From Embiotoca jacksoni (lineage: Eukaryota; Chordata; Actinopteri; Embiotocidae), in contig JAKOON010000007.1 in NCBI GenBank assembly GCA_022577435.1, positions 7,757,926 through 7,821,925 on the forward strand: a DNA stretch of 64,000 nt. Reading direction: 5' to 3'. The position numbers were made by a program, and so were the translations under genes. Positions 1-11,136 of the stretch are shown in pieces. A model generated the notes under the pieces. That model saw only the letters and a list, made by a program, of their open reading frames with translations. It did not search any database and was not told the DNA's origin. The first letter of the stretch is position 1. Each line of letters begins with the position of its first letter.

Positions 1-2413
1 AACATGAAGCAGTACTGCTCCCTGCCTCCTTTGATCCAGAGTAAAGATATCCTCAGGAAACTCACTGATTTCTGGGAAGGAGATGGTCAGAGCGTAACAT
101 AGTGATTTGTAAAACGAGGTAAGGTTCCTGTGCTACAGCTGAAAGCACAGAATCAAGTGTTTGTTTAATCACTACATTTATATAAATGTAACTTTTCAAA
201 CAAAACTGCCTTTTGGAAAAGCCTTTCAGAAAGTGTGCCAAATCAGTGCACATCTCTTAAAAATCCTTTTGAAGCCACTGCTTGCTATTCTGTCCTACGT
301 GACTGCAAACTACTATTACTATGTTTGGTCTTTAGACCGTTGGTCAGACAAAACAAGCAACTTAATGACATTAACTTGGGCTTTATGGAACGTGTGATGA
401 GCAATTTATGAATCCATTTATGGGGGGAAATAACCATTAGATTGATCAATAACTACAATTATTTGATACTCTACCCTGAACCTGCAATCACGTGCATGTG
501 GGAAATCTGAGTGTGTGTGTATCTGATTTTGTTGAATGTGTGTCCATTTGTATCTCCTAGCAACAAGGGCCCAGACAGTTGGAGGTTAAAGCAGTGCCAC
601 AGTCATGTGACTCTGAGTCTGGTTGCATTACAGTCAAGTTTTTCATCCATGTTCACAGAAATTGCTCCTCTATCCCTCATGCCATCCACACCGAGGTGTT
701 CATAGTGACTTTCCTCTCCGGTTCAGTTGCATTTCCAATAAACTGAACGTTCAGAAGCATCTAATTTGGCTGAGTTGAACAATGAATCACAATCACTCTC
801 CTTCCAGCTGTAAACAATTGCTAGACTGCACTGTCTCGCACATAAATAAATGCCACGACTCACTGCGCCATAAACACACTTTTTATTATGAGACACATAA
901 AACAATAATCTGGAAAGCTGCCTCCCAAGTGACCTCCCAAAGTCTTCTGATTTAGTTATGGGGTCAGGAATTTTAAAACCTCCAGTGAAGATAAAGGTAA
1001 CAAACAGCGAAGTGAAACAAGTGTGACAAAAGTGGAGAATGATGCTGCACAGAGGAAACATTGTGCATCTAGAGGCAAACACACGTCACATGTAAAGATA
1101 GCACAGGATATAGATACGATGTGATATTATGACAACCTGTCACATGATTTTGTTTGGACACCTTGTTCGGACACCTTGTTCAAAGAGCATATTTTTTTTA
1201 TCATAAAGAAAACAAGCATTAAAACAAGCATAAAGGCCTTGAACTAATCTGTACCGTATTTCCCCAAGGGAGTAACTTTTTTATTCATATGTCACTATAT
1301 CCTCTGTAATTGCCTGCAAAATCTATTTATCTCAGCATCAGACTGTAAGATGCTGTCACTATTTCTCAGTGTTTCCAACAACCACACAGATCCAAGAACA
1401 CACGGGCGATGAGAGAGCTGCTGGTGAGATGCTACTAATCAGCAGGTCATTACGACAGGGCAGGCACTTTGAACAGCTCCAGAGGCACACGACATCCAAC
1501 CACAAATTCAGCATTCAGTTTCCTAGCAACTGGGTCCCTCAAAGGCCTAACTGTGTTTAAACATCTAGATGTGCAGAGTTTGAAAAAAAATGAAGGATGA
1601 GGTGTTGCGGAGAGGTAGATCGATGCACGGAGGAGATGGACTTGAATTAAACGGATTAATAGAGACGGGAGGGCACACTTGCACACTGCCTCAACACGAT
1701 GAGCAAGAAAACCCACACTGGTGTCACCAAGATCATTACAGTGACTCATTACTGCATGAAGATCCAAGCCTCGGGCTGTTGGTGGTTAAGAAATCCTCAG
1801 TCTAACTCAATATACTTACAAGTGACTGCAATTTTCAGTTTTTCTGGAATAAGACAGCAAAACCTCTTGCTCTATGTTGCATATAACATATAAATATATA
1901 TACACACATGTATATATATAGCCTGTACACAAAGTAAAATGTCTCACCAGATTTAGAAATACTGTCATTAAGGTTATCTTCTTTTTCCTGGATGAGCTCT
2001 CTCTTGGACAAGGAGATGCTGTGATCCACAGTTGGGCCATGAGAACCTAAAAAGGGGGATTCATGTATAAATATATACACTACTAATAAAACATAAACTG
2101 TTACTATGCATTTTCATATTATGAAATACAGAAAATGTTGCATAACCTTTATTACATTTTATGGTATTGGTTTTTAGTAGTGCCTTGCTTAAATAGTTAC
2201 GTTGCAATTTAACGTTTAAATAAATGTAATTTGCATGGTTCTAGACAACACAAGCAACGGACGAGTTTAGAAGAAATGAAACGCCAGTTTTCCTTGAGAT
2301 GCACCTGTAACATCAATGAAGTGGAATATCCAGGCGGCTGCGAGCAGACCGACTCCACAGACGCAGAAGCGAGGGAGGAGCTGCCTCTGCCTCGGTCTCC
2401 TCGGAGCCTTCAT
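1..2413 (-). CDS. SLC24-family K+-dependent Na+/Ca2+ exchanger (NCKX), N-terminal exons, partial
   Basis: NCKX proteins exchange Na+ for Ca2+ plus K+ across the plasma membrane. Three phase-compatible exons lie on the minus strand: 2413-2305 (ATG), 2046-1948, and 71 down to the window edge. Exon 1 encodes a basic start followed by a hydrophobic signal-peptide-like stretch (FCVCGVGLLAAAWIFHF). Exon 2 is a hydrophilic extracellular loop (HSISLSKRELIQEKED). Exon 3 carries FPEDIFTLDQRRQGAVLLHV, the conserved lead-in to the first exchanger transmembrane helix (family form: PxDIFTxxxRRxGAVxLHV). The junctions GT-ACA-G/GT and TCT-G/AA keep frame. The ion-binding alpha repeats lie beyond the left edge. 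The family call is firm. The paralogue is not decided: the motif fits SLC24A1-A4, and the human SLC24A3-KIZ proximity on 20p11 is only a hint. Confidence 0.72.
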
Positions 2414-2900
2414 CCCGCCAGCCGCCGCCGCCGCGTGTCGGTTCTCCGCTCAAAACATGTCGTCGTCGTCGCCGCCGCACACCGCCGGGTCCCGATCCCA
2501 GATTCAGATTGGATCAAACTGGCCTGTTACTCTTTTTATTCTATTTTTTTTTTTTTAATAGTCTTTCAGCCGATCTGGCGTGCTGCTCCATCCGCGAAAC
2601 AGGAGCACGTTAAACAAACCCGACCTGTCGTCAGCATCTCAGCATCCGCGTCCACAAGCTTTACCCCCAGCTGATACGCACAGACAATGAACCATCAGCC
2701 AGCGCCAAAATAATAATAAAAAAACAAACAAACATACCCCTCGATTCAAACCGTGCTCACTTCCCTCCTGCCCTAAATCTCATCCCGTTTATTATTTTCG
2801 CATCCAGGAGGGGGTGTTTTCTTGGGTTCCCAGACTAGAGCGTCTTCAGCTGGGTGGGGCGACTGGAGAGAAATAACTGATATGAAGGAACATGACTTCA
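2305..2900 (-). promoter_or_regulatory. CpG-rich 5' end of the SLC24 gene
   Basis: The stretch around the SLC24 start codon is rich in CpG (CGTCGTCGTCGCCGCCGC-like runs at 2458-2480), unlike the AT-rich flanks. It is the expected place for the promoter and 5' UTR of the minus-strand gene. No TATA box is evident. The exact transcription start cannot be read from sequence. Confidence 0.45.
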
Positions 2901-3580
2901 AGCGTAATTTAAGTCACGTGTGACACGACGAAGACGGATCTAATGATTTAATTGTCAATTAATTGTATCCAAAATCCTAAAATTGTCTGCGTTTGATTTG
3001 GTAGATCAAGAATTGATTATTACAACAACAACAACAACAACAACAAAAATTCAAACAGTATTTCTTCAATTAAGTCCTGTGTGATGAGCATTTAGAAAAC
3101 AGCTTAAGTTTGAGGGTACATCGCAGCTACGAAGGACGTTGGGATTTGGTCTTTTACACAGTTCCAGGTTTTGTTAAATTAGACTTTTCCTGATATAAAT
3201 TTCAGCAAAGGTTCTAAATGCAGACGGGACAGAATGACCCGAGCTGTTTCTACGTCACGGTGAACCCGCCGATTGGTCGCAGTAGAAAAGGCACAGGTGT
3301 TACAAATATAATTAATGAGGGCTCTGCTTTAATCAAATGTCCCAGTGTGACATCAACGCGGGACAGAAAGTTAGTACGTACAAAGCAGAATCCTGAAACC
3401 GAAGCAGCTAAATTCAACACAGCCAAAAGTCATTAGATGTTTGTTTTTGTTTTTTTTGGTCTCATACGTACTGCATGCAGTTATATGTAAACAACAAATT
3501 GCAATAAACTGCTGTGTACAAGTTAGCTACAGAAGCAACCCACAGTCAGGCAGGTGAATGGGTGAGAGGGATGGTTAACA
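2901..3580. other. Intergenic spacer between SLC24 5' end and KASH gene 3' end
   Basis: I see no coding exon here. It contains a short CAA microsatellite (about 3022-3047) and the probable 3' UTR of the minus-strand KASH gene just below its stop codon. Confidence 0.5.
3022..3047. repeat. (CAA)n microsatellite
   Basis: About eight consecutive CAA units ending in an A run. Confidence 0.85.
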
Positions 3581-6500
3581 TCACATGGGAGGTAAGGCCC
3601 CATAGTGAACTCTGCAGTAGGGCTTGAACATCAGCTGCACACCATGCCACAAAGACTTGGCGGAAAAAAAGTCGGACTTCCCGATGACCAGAACCGTGAG
3701 GATGATGAAGCACAGCGCAAATACCCAGCCTCTCTGGATGGCTGTCTCCCAGTTACCCGCACATCTAGGACAACAGAGAAAAAAGACACGGGGACTATAA
3801 CGAGTGAGGAAAAGTAAACGGAAAGAAAATCATATATGCGAGACATGATGAACGCTCCATGGAAACATGATGGATACGACACATTCGTTCGAGTGGTTTA
3901 GTCGTGTAAAACAGAAGTACCTTTTGGTCTGAAGATCAAATGTGAGTCTCTGAGGTTTCAGCAGCTCCTCAGTCTCCACAATCTCAGGTTCCTCCTGCGG
4001 ACACGGTGCCAGGCATCACTTCTCTTATATATTTCTACTACGACAGTCACACAGCTGCTTTCTGACAAGAGACTGCTTGAATCTGAGCTTTGAAGTGGTA
4101 CACACTTGTGGAAGTACAGGTTAATCAAATGTTGAAATCTACAATCAGTTTCCCATTGATTAGGTACAGCTAGGTAAAAACGATTAGTCTAATGCATTGG
4201 TCCTATAATAAATCCTTCCATCATGAAGTTTATAATATTCGGTTCTTTGTGAAACCGTTTTAGACATTTGTTGATTCGAGTGCATCTGAAGACTGTCGGG
4301 ACACAAAGTGAATTCATTGCAGGACTGTTATATTATGACTGCATTCATTTAAGCTCGGCGTACCTGATAAATTGGATACTGATTGCGTTATACGTTCTTT
4401 CAAGTTCAAAAGCCTTACCGCATCAGTGGGAGGTTCTACATGTCTAAGAGCTGTCGAGTCGGCCATGCCGGCCTTCAATTCACCTGAAGAGACCAGCAGC
4501 TCAACTTCCTCTGCAAAGGACAGAGGGAGGCTGGGCGAGCCCTGCTTTTCTCTCATCACGTCACTCAGAATGACACTAAAAACAAACAGCGACACAGTGT
4601 GAGTGTTCATAACATACTTTATCTAATAATTTGAAGCAAGGGGATCTGTGTGTCAGGGTTACAAAGAGGCCTCATCTATTTTCTCCTCCAACTGAGTCTT
4701 CTGCTCCCGGTTTGTACGCCTGAGGTCCTGGAGCACAGAAAGAGGATCCGAAGCTTTAGACTCGTGTGATACTTTCCTGCTCTTTTATTTGACGAAATGA
4801 GTTAATTTTATCCTCATTATTTATTAGTTGGAGTCAATGAAGAAAGAGGAGTTGCATTATATCATAAATAGATAGCGACGGATGTGAATATCATTACCTT
4901 TATGATGTTATGAGACTCTTCGAGATTTTCCTCCAAAAACTTCAACTGCAAGTCTTTCTGAGACAATCAGACACAATCACAACATGATGTTCAAATAACA
5001 GCAAAATCTTCATGTTGTGAAAGATCAATTTTGTTTGGTTTTGAATCTTGAGCTACTGATCAGCCACTTCGAAGGGTTGATGTCGCCCTGCTCCTACCTG
5101 ATTAATAACGTCGTCCCTATGCTGCCACCCTAATTGAGCCTCTTCCATTGCACACTGAAGAAACGCGCAACATAACAAATCAAGAGCTGGTTAACGGCTT
5201 CAAGTGATAAATGCAAACAGTGCTAAGATGACTGGTGGGAGTGTGATGAGCAAACTACCTCCAGGGCTTGAATTGCAGCCCTGAGCTTGCTGGCGCTCAT
5301 CTTCTCCTGCTCGCTCTTTTGTTGGAGGCTCTTGAGCTGGAAAAGCCAGAAACATATTTATATTTCGAAAAATGTTTTAAAATTTCTGCACCATTTCAGA
5401 ATTAGTTGCAACGCAACTGGTAAACAAAATCCAAACCCACAAGCACAATCAAAGGTAAGCTGCGACTGAACGTGAACACGGGCCACTTTGCCCTGTTTTC
5501 ACTACATAGTACGAATCACAAAACAGGCCAACCAGTGCCGTAACGTACGGTTACTTATTATAGTCGTTCTGTAAAAAGTAACACATATGTACCTCTGCAG
5601 TTAGTTCCCCGAGCGTTGTGGATTCATTCTCCTGCCAGGACATCTGTTGTTCACTCACTGATGTAGCTGACTGAAACCAACAATGAATTTCACAGCATTT
5701 CTACATAGTCAACACTTTGTAAAGTTTAAATATCTTGCAATCGTATTGGAGCAGTACTTCTCGACACACGCCCATATCTATCAATATTTGTTTTTTTTAC
5801 ATTGCATCTATCAAGACCATGGTCATCAGCCAGGAGGGAACTGCAGGGCTCTTCTTCAACCTGCTGGGCTCGACTGGCGATCATCTGCTGGCTGCAGACA
5901 CACAAACACAGCTACAAGCTTCTGACAGTTTTTCCACCACAATGTTAAGGGGAAGTAGATAGAAAGAGAAAAGGATGTAGATACAATCATGTTCAAAGAG
6001 GAAAATACAAATAATGGAGGCTTGGACAAGTTCAAAGAACATAGTTGGAAAAATGTAACAGTGAGGGGCAAAGTCCACGCACAGCAATGGAAGCAAAAGT
6101 CATTTCTAATACTTAAAGGGCAAAACTTCTAAAGTGACAAACGTGTTTATAAAAAAAATTGAGAAAGAATCAGAAGCACTTCTGGTGTTTGCTGTGGATC
6201 GCATTTAGCTTTTCTGCAGCAATTCAACAGCAGCATAGATCACGAGGTTTTACTGGAAGGTAATCTTCAGTTATTTATATAAAAACAGTGCCCTGATGGA
6301 TCATACATAACAAGCGGTACTCTATCACTTCACATACCACTAAATACCAACAACAGTAGGGAAATCCGACAGAATCACAAGTTTGATAAGCAATAAAGGG
6401 GTCCTTATTACTTCTTAAGGAGCAACATTAAAACGCAAAGACCTACACTTTCACTTGTTTTTTGAGGTTGGCGTTCTCTAAGCACAACACCGCCATGTCT

Positions 6501-6610
6501 TCGTCTGCAGCATCGAGACAGCGCCTCAACTCAGTGTTCAGTTTCTTCTGTTGGCTCTGACTATAATCCAGCTCAGCTACTATTTCCAGCAAGTCCTTTG
6601 AAGACCTGAG

Positions 6611-6642
<32 letters not shown>

Positions 6643-6759
6643 ACATAAACTATGTCTTACACTGCTATGTAACACCACCCCGACATTTTTGTGTGTGTAC
6701 GATTCTTCAATCAGCATCACTCACATATTTTCGCCTGGAAAATCACGAATGGAGTCCAT
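3581..6759 (-). CDS. Coiled-coil KASH-domain protein (KASH5/LRMP family)
   Basis: KASH proteins sit in the outer nuclear membrane and bind SUN proteins, linking nucleus to cytoskeleton. Eleven exons join in frame to 336 aa: 6759-6725, 6605-6449, 5887-5818, 5666-5593, 5336-5259, 5154-5098, 4957-4898, 4727-4663, 4575-4419, 3994-3921, 3764-3581. The start (MDSIRDFPGENM) is followed by heptad-rich coiled coil (DLLEIVAELDYSQSQQKKLN; later FLEENLEESHNIIKDLR). One C-terminal membrane helix (GWVFALCFIILTVLVIG) precedes a luminal tail of about 32 residues ending KPYCRVHYGALPPM, a KASH-like PPX end. The coiled coil resembles both KASH5/CCDC155 and LRMP (zebrafish futile cycle). It lacks the EF-hand-like N-terminus of mammalian KASH5, unless an upstream exon was missed. 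The KASH class is well supported, the exact orthologue is not. Confidence 0.7.
6607..6643. repeat. (CA)n microsatellite in the polypyrimidine tract of a KASH-gene intron
   Basis: A run of about 17 CA units abuts the acceptor of exon 2 of the KASH gene. Read on the minus strand it forms a TG tract ending TGCGCGCGCTCAG next to the exon. Confidence 0.85.
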
Positions 6760-7896
6760 CTCTGACTTCCTCCCGCCTCCTGCTTGTGATCAAAGCACAG
6801 TCCAACAAGAGTTCATATGAAGGAGTGACATTCAGCTTTTAACATTTAATCTAACCTTAATGTCTTTCTAAAAATGTCACAGTATGACATGCGGTACTTT
6901 GAAAAGTGTTAAGAGTGCAAATCTCCCAATAAGTTTCGACTGGACACAAGAGATGTGGTAAACCTATTCACAGTAGCAGCAGGTACACTTTGCCAGAAGC
7001 AGAAATGCCAGCACGGAAACGTGGACAAATATTTTAACCATTTTCATCGCGCCAAGATCTGACATTTAAAATGATTGAGCCTGAGGGGCCGCCGTGACTG
7101 TTTTTAAGTTTATCCTTAGAAATAACCCAAAAGGACAGAGCCTGTAAAAGTGCATGTTAATATCCCTTTATGGCAAACACGTAGCTAGATCTTTGAAAGT
7201 CAACAAATGAAGCATAAAAATGAATAAGAAAAAAAGTCAAAAGGGCTTTATCAAAAATGAGAAACGTCAACTTTCATATCTTTCTCAATTAACTACTTGA
7301 TGTTAACGTAACTGTATTTACGCGAGCTGACGCATGTCAAGGTTAAACTGAAAGATAATGTTTAACATACAAATATATACACTTTAATCAATATATAGTT
7401 TGAAATAAACGCGTGGACACGTTATCTGAAACAAATTAGATGAAACAAATACCAGCTGACACTTTTTTTCAGCTAACAAGCTAAGCAGGCTAACTAATGG
7501 TAGCTAAGTTACGCGACGCAAGCCGAACATCAAAGTTTGACAACAAACGTTACAAAAAACGCTTCCTGACAACAACTGTGAGAAAAAAAAACAATACATA
7601 TATAAAAACCTCACCGGCAAACGACGATAAATATGAGATGGCTGGTGGCGTTACAGCAGTTAGATGTTGGTCTACATCTACCGCCACCAAGCAGGTTGCC
7701 GCGCGTGCGACCAACGGCTCCGAGACGAGCCCGCGAGCCCCAGTTTGATTGGACCCATGTTGCGCAATAATCACAGACACACGTCAGCGTTTTCAAATTG
7801 ACAGTCGTTGCTGGTTTGAAGCGTCCAAAGCGGATAGACGTAGTAAATGTCACAAGGAGTCTCTGTAGCGTCCTGTATTATTACAATATACTTTAA
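6760..7896. other. 5' flank of the KASH gene, probable promoter
   Basis: No further coding exon was recognised. A GC-richer patch at about 7680-7760 with an inverted CCAAT (GATTGG at about 7746) is the best candidate promoter for the minus-strand KASH gene, which would imply one or more noncoding 5' exons between it and 6759. Confidence 0.4.
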
Positions 7897-9182
7897 AAAA
7901 ATATATATTTATATTTACATGCTTGATTATTGTAAATGTTCTCGTGTGCTGAGTGTTTATTGTATTTTTTTTAGGTGATGATAGAGTTGCTCCTTTTTTT
8001 TAATATTTTTTTTTTTACTATTTTCCTCCAATTTTCTTCAATAAAAATGCAAGAATAAATGTGAAAAAAATTATTATTGTAATAATTACATTAATCAAAA
8101 GACTTTTTTTTAACAGTTAAAAATATATTTATATTTACATGCTTGATTATTGTAAATGTTCTCGTGTGCTGAGTGTTTATAGTATTTTTTTTTAGGTGAT
8201 GATAGAGTTCCTCCATTTTTTTTTTATTTTTTTTTACTATTTTCCTCCAATTTTCTTCAATAAAAATGTAAGAATAAATGTGAAAAAATTATTATTGTAA
8301 TAATTACATTAATCAAGACTTTTTTTTAACAGTTAGTTAAAAATATATTTGCATGCTTGATTATTGTAAATGTTCTCGTGTGCTGAGTGTTTATTGTATT
8401 TTTTTTAGGTGATGATAGAGTTGCTCCTTTTTTTTTACTATTTTTTTTTTTACTATTTTCCTCCAATTTTCTTCAATAAAAATGCAAGAATAAATGTGAA
8501 AAAAATTATTATTGTAATAATTACATTAATCAAAAGACTTTTTTTAACAGTTAAAAATATATTTATATTTACATGCTTGATTATTGTAAATGTTCTCGTG
8601 TGCTGAGTGTTTATTGTATTTTTTTCGGTGATGATATGGAGTTCCTCCTTTTTTTTTTTTACTATTTTCCTCCAATTTTCTTCAATAAAAATGTAAGAAT
8701 AAATGTGAAAAAATTATTATTGTAATAATTACATTAATCAAGACTTTTTTTTAACAGTTAGTTAAAAATATATTTGCATGCTTGATTATTGTAAATGTTC
8801 TCGTGTGCTGAGTGTTTATTGTATTTTTTTAGGTGATGTCGTTACTCCTTTTTTTTCTTTTTTTCTACTATTTTCCTCCAATTTTCTTTAATAAAAATGT
8901 AAGAATAAATGTGAAAAAAATTATTATTGTAATAATTACATTAATCAAAAGACTTTTTTTTAACAGTTAGTTAAAAATATATTTATATTTACATGCTTGA
9001 TTATTGTAAATGTTCTCGTGTGCTGAGTGTTTATTGTATTTTTTTAGGTGAAGATATGGAGTTCCTCCTTTTTTTTTTTTTTACTATTTTCCTCCAATTT
9101 TCTCCAATAAAAATGTAAGAATAAATGTGAAAAAAATTATTATTGTAATAATTACATTAATCAAAAGACTTTTTTTTTTTAC
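7897..9182. repeat. Six-copy tandem repeat, about 215 bp unit, with dimeric higher-order pattern
   Basis: The phrase TGCTTGATTATTGTAAATG recurs at about 7920, 8140, 8354, 8574, 8779 and 8994 (spacing 205-220 bp). Each unit also holds a T-rich stretch, TTTTCCTCCAATTTTCTTCA, ATAAAAATG(C/T)AAGAATAAATG, and a near-palindromic ATTATTGTAATAAT. Junctions alternate: units 2, 4 and 6 open with TTTATATTTACATGC, whereas units 3 and 5 open with TTTGCATGC preceded by AGTTAGTTA. So amplification involved a two-unit block of about 430 bp. The array is very AT-rich, has no ORF of note, and lies between the KASH promoter and the 3' side of zdhhc24. Confidence 0.92.
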
Positions 9183-10806
9183 CAAACTCTAAGAACATGT
9201 CGTCTTTCGGTGCGTAGTTATTATAAATGTGCATTCAGAAGGGATGTCAATAGGATTTAATGTGATAGAATTATATAAATAATGAAAAATGCTTTTCAAA
9301 CCCAAGTTTAATTATCATAACACAGTTTACACGGACATTTTAAAAGGGAACCAAATACAAAATAATCTAACGGAACATTTTTCTTAACTCAATTTCTGTA
9401 AAACCAAACATGAAATGAAAAAACGAAAGTTAGCAGACATACAATAACCAATACTTAGAAACTATATTTTGGTTATAATGGCAATTTAGTGACAAGTAAT
9501 AACCTGTCAAAACTAAGGCTTGTACTTTGTCAGTTAACTTTAAGGTCAAGGAGAATTCAAATGACAAAAGGTGCAAAAAAGAAAAAGAAAAAGAGAAACA
9601 AAAAACATTGTGCTACAAAACGTGTTGGCAACGTCTCATAACCATATGACTTACTGAACGAAGACGGCTTCAGGAACCGGTCCAAAAAAAACCTATAAAA
9701 TCTCTTGAGAAACATTTTGCTTTTCTTGTTTTTTGTTTTTAACTTTGAGTGAAAGTCTACAGTCACAGTTTGACAGTGTTATTACGGTATTAAATGCATT
9801 GTATAAAATGTTTGAGTATGTTTGTTAGCTGCAAAAACAGTATATATAGTGTGTAAAATCAATATGTGGTGAGGACTCGGGACACAGATGTTGGTTGACT
9901 CCCATACTGACTGAAACATATAAAACACGGAGAAAGACTGCTCACATATCAAGTCCACAAAGGTAGATTTGAATACTGTATTTACCATATGACTTTCCAC
10001 ACTGGTCTATAAACAGCAGCACCAGATTTCACACCATGTGCTATTTCTGCTGATTGCTTCCTTTAGCACTGACACATATGACATATGAACCTCTTCTCGG
10101 TGCTCTCTTTGTTCCACCTGGTGCATCAATTCCCAGTGAAAAGGTCAGTGTAATAAACTCGACAGGAGCTCAGGAGAGGTTGCAGAGAAGTGGAAAGCAT
10201 GAGCTGAGCCCAGCAGCTCCCGTACAACAGCAAAACAGGAAGCTGATGATTGTGTACTCTATAATGCTGTGGTCTAATCAGGAACAGTGCAAGCCACTTT
10301 TGTATGGCCTTCGGATTCAGGCAGCTTAAGTGTATGGGAGGAACCCAAATGATAAAAAGTAATTATCGCCACTCCCGAGAGTCCCACTGCTATTGGAGTT
10401 ATTGACTGAGATTGTGAGTGCTTGTTTACGAGGATTTAAAACTTGACATTTTTTACGATCAATAAAATACATTCATATTTCAGTGTTGTTTTTAAACATA
10501 TATATTTTCAGTGATCAGTATTCTGAAGGAACACTGTTCATTTCTGTGTTACTATCCTGAGACCATAATCAATTATTGTACCATGACCAAGGTGAATCGA
10601 CCCTTTTAATCAGAGACCTAATTTCTTTGTCTCAGCACAGCACAAGGCTACAGAGAGGATACCGGCTAAGAGTTATAACCAGCAACACACACCATTTAAG
10701 CTTCTTCCCATCCCAAGCTAACTCCTCTTCAACTGACTGCCGCTCCCGATGATGTCTACCACCACAATTAAAGTAACCACACACGACATGTTCAGACTTC
10801 CAGCTG
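9183..10806. other. Intergenic DNA and likely zdhhc24 3' UTR
   Basis: No coding exon was found. The part nearest 10806 is expected to be the 3' UTR of zdhhc24 on the minus strand. An ATTAAA-type poly(A) signal (minus strand) lies at about 10605-10610. The rest is AT-rich single-copy-looking sequence. Confidence 0.45.
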
Positions 10807-11101
10807 TTACCGGGTAGGTTCCAGCGATCCCGTGACCTCAAAGTTCATCCCATCTCCGGGCATCGGTGATGAGATGAGTGGGCAGAGCCAGCAGAGATAC
10901 CAGCGAAGGCCCAGCGTGTAACGCAGGTTGCCCAGGAGCCCCAGGCTGTACGGTCTGCGGGATGAGTACCACTCCCTGGTGGTCTGACCCCGAAACATCA
11001 GGAACAGATGGAAGAAGAAGAAGGCAGACACCAGCAGGAAACCCACCACGCAAGTGTCAGCGATGAAGGCGAAGGCGAAGGCACGTGCTGAGACCTGGCC
11101 T

Positions 11102-11136
<35 letters not shown>

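Noticed and set aside
723..1082. 119-aa minus-strand ORF
   Set aside because: It lies within the second intron of the SLC24 gene, has no recognisable domain or splice context, and looks random.
1886..1920. AT/CA-rich stretch as a regulatory element
   Set aside because: It is simple-sequence DNA in an intron with no further support.
7897..9182. CRISPR-like array
   Set aside because: Units are about 215 bp and repeat in full, with no short repeat and unique spacer pattern, in a vertebrate genome.
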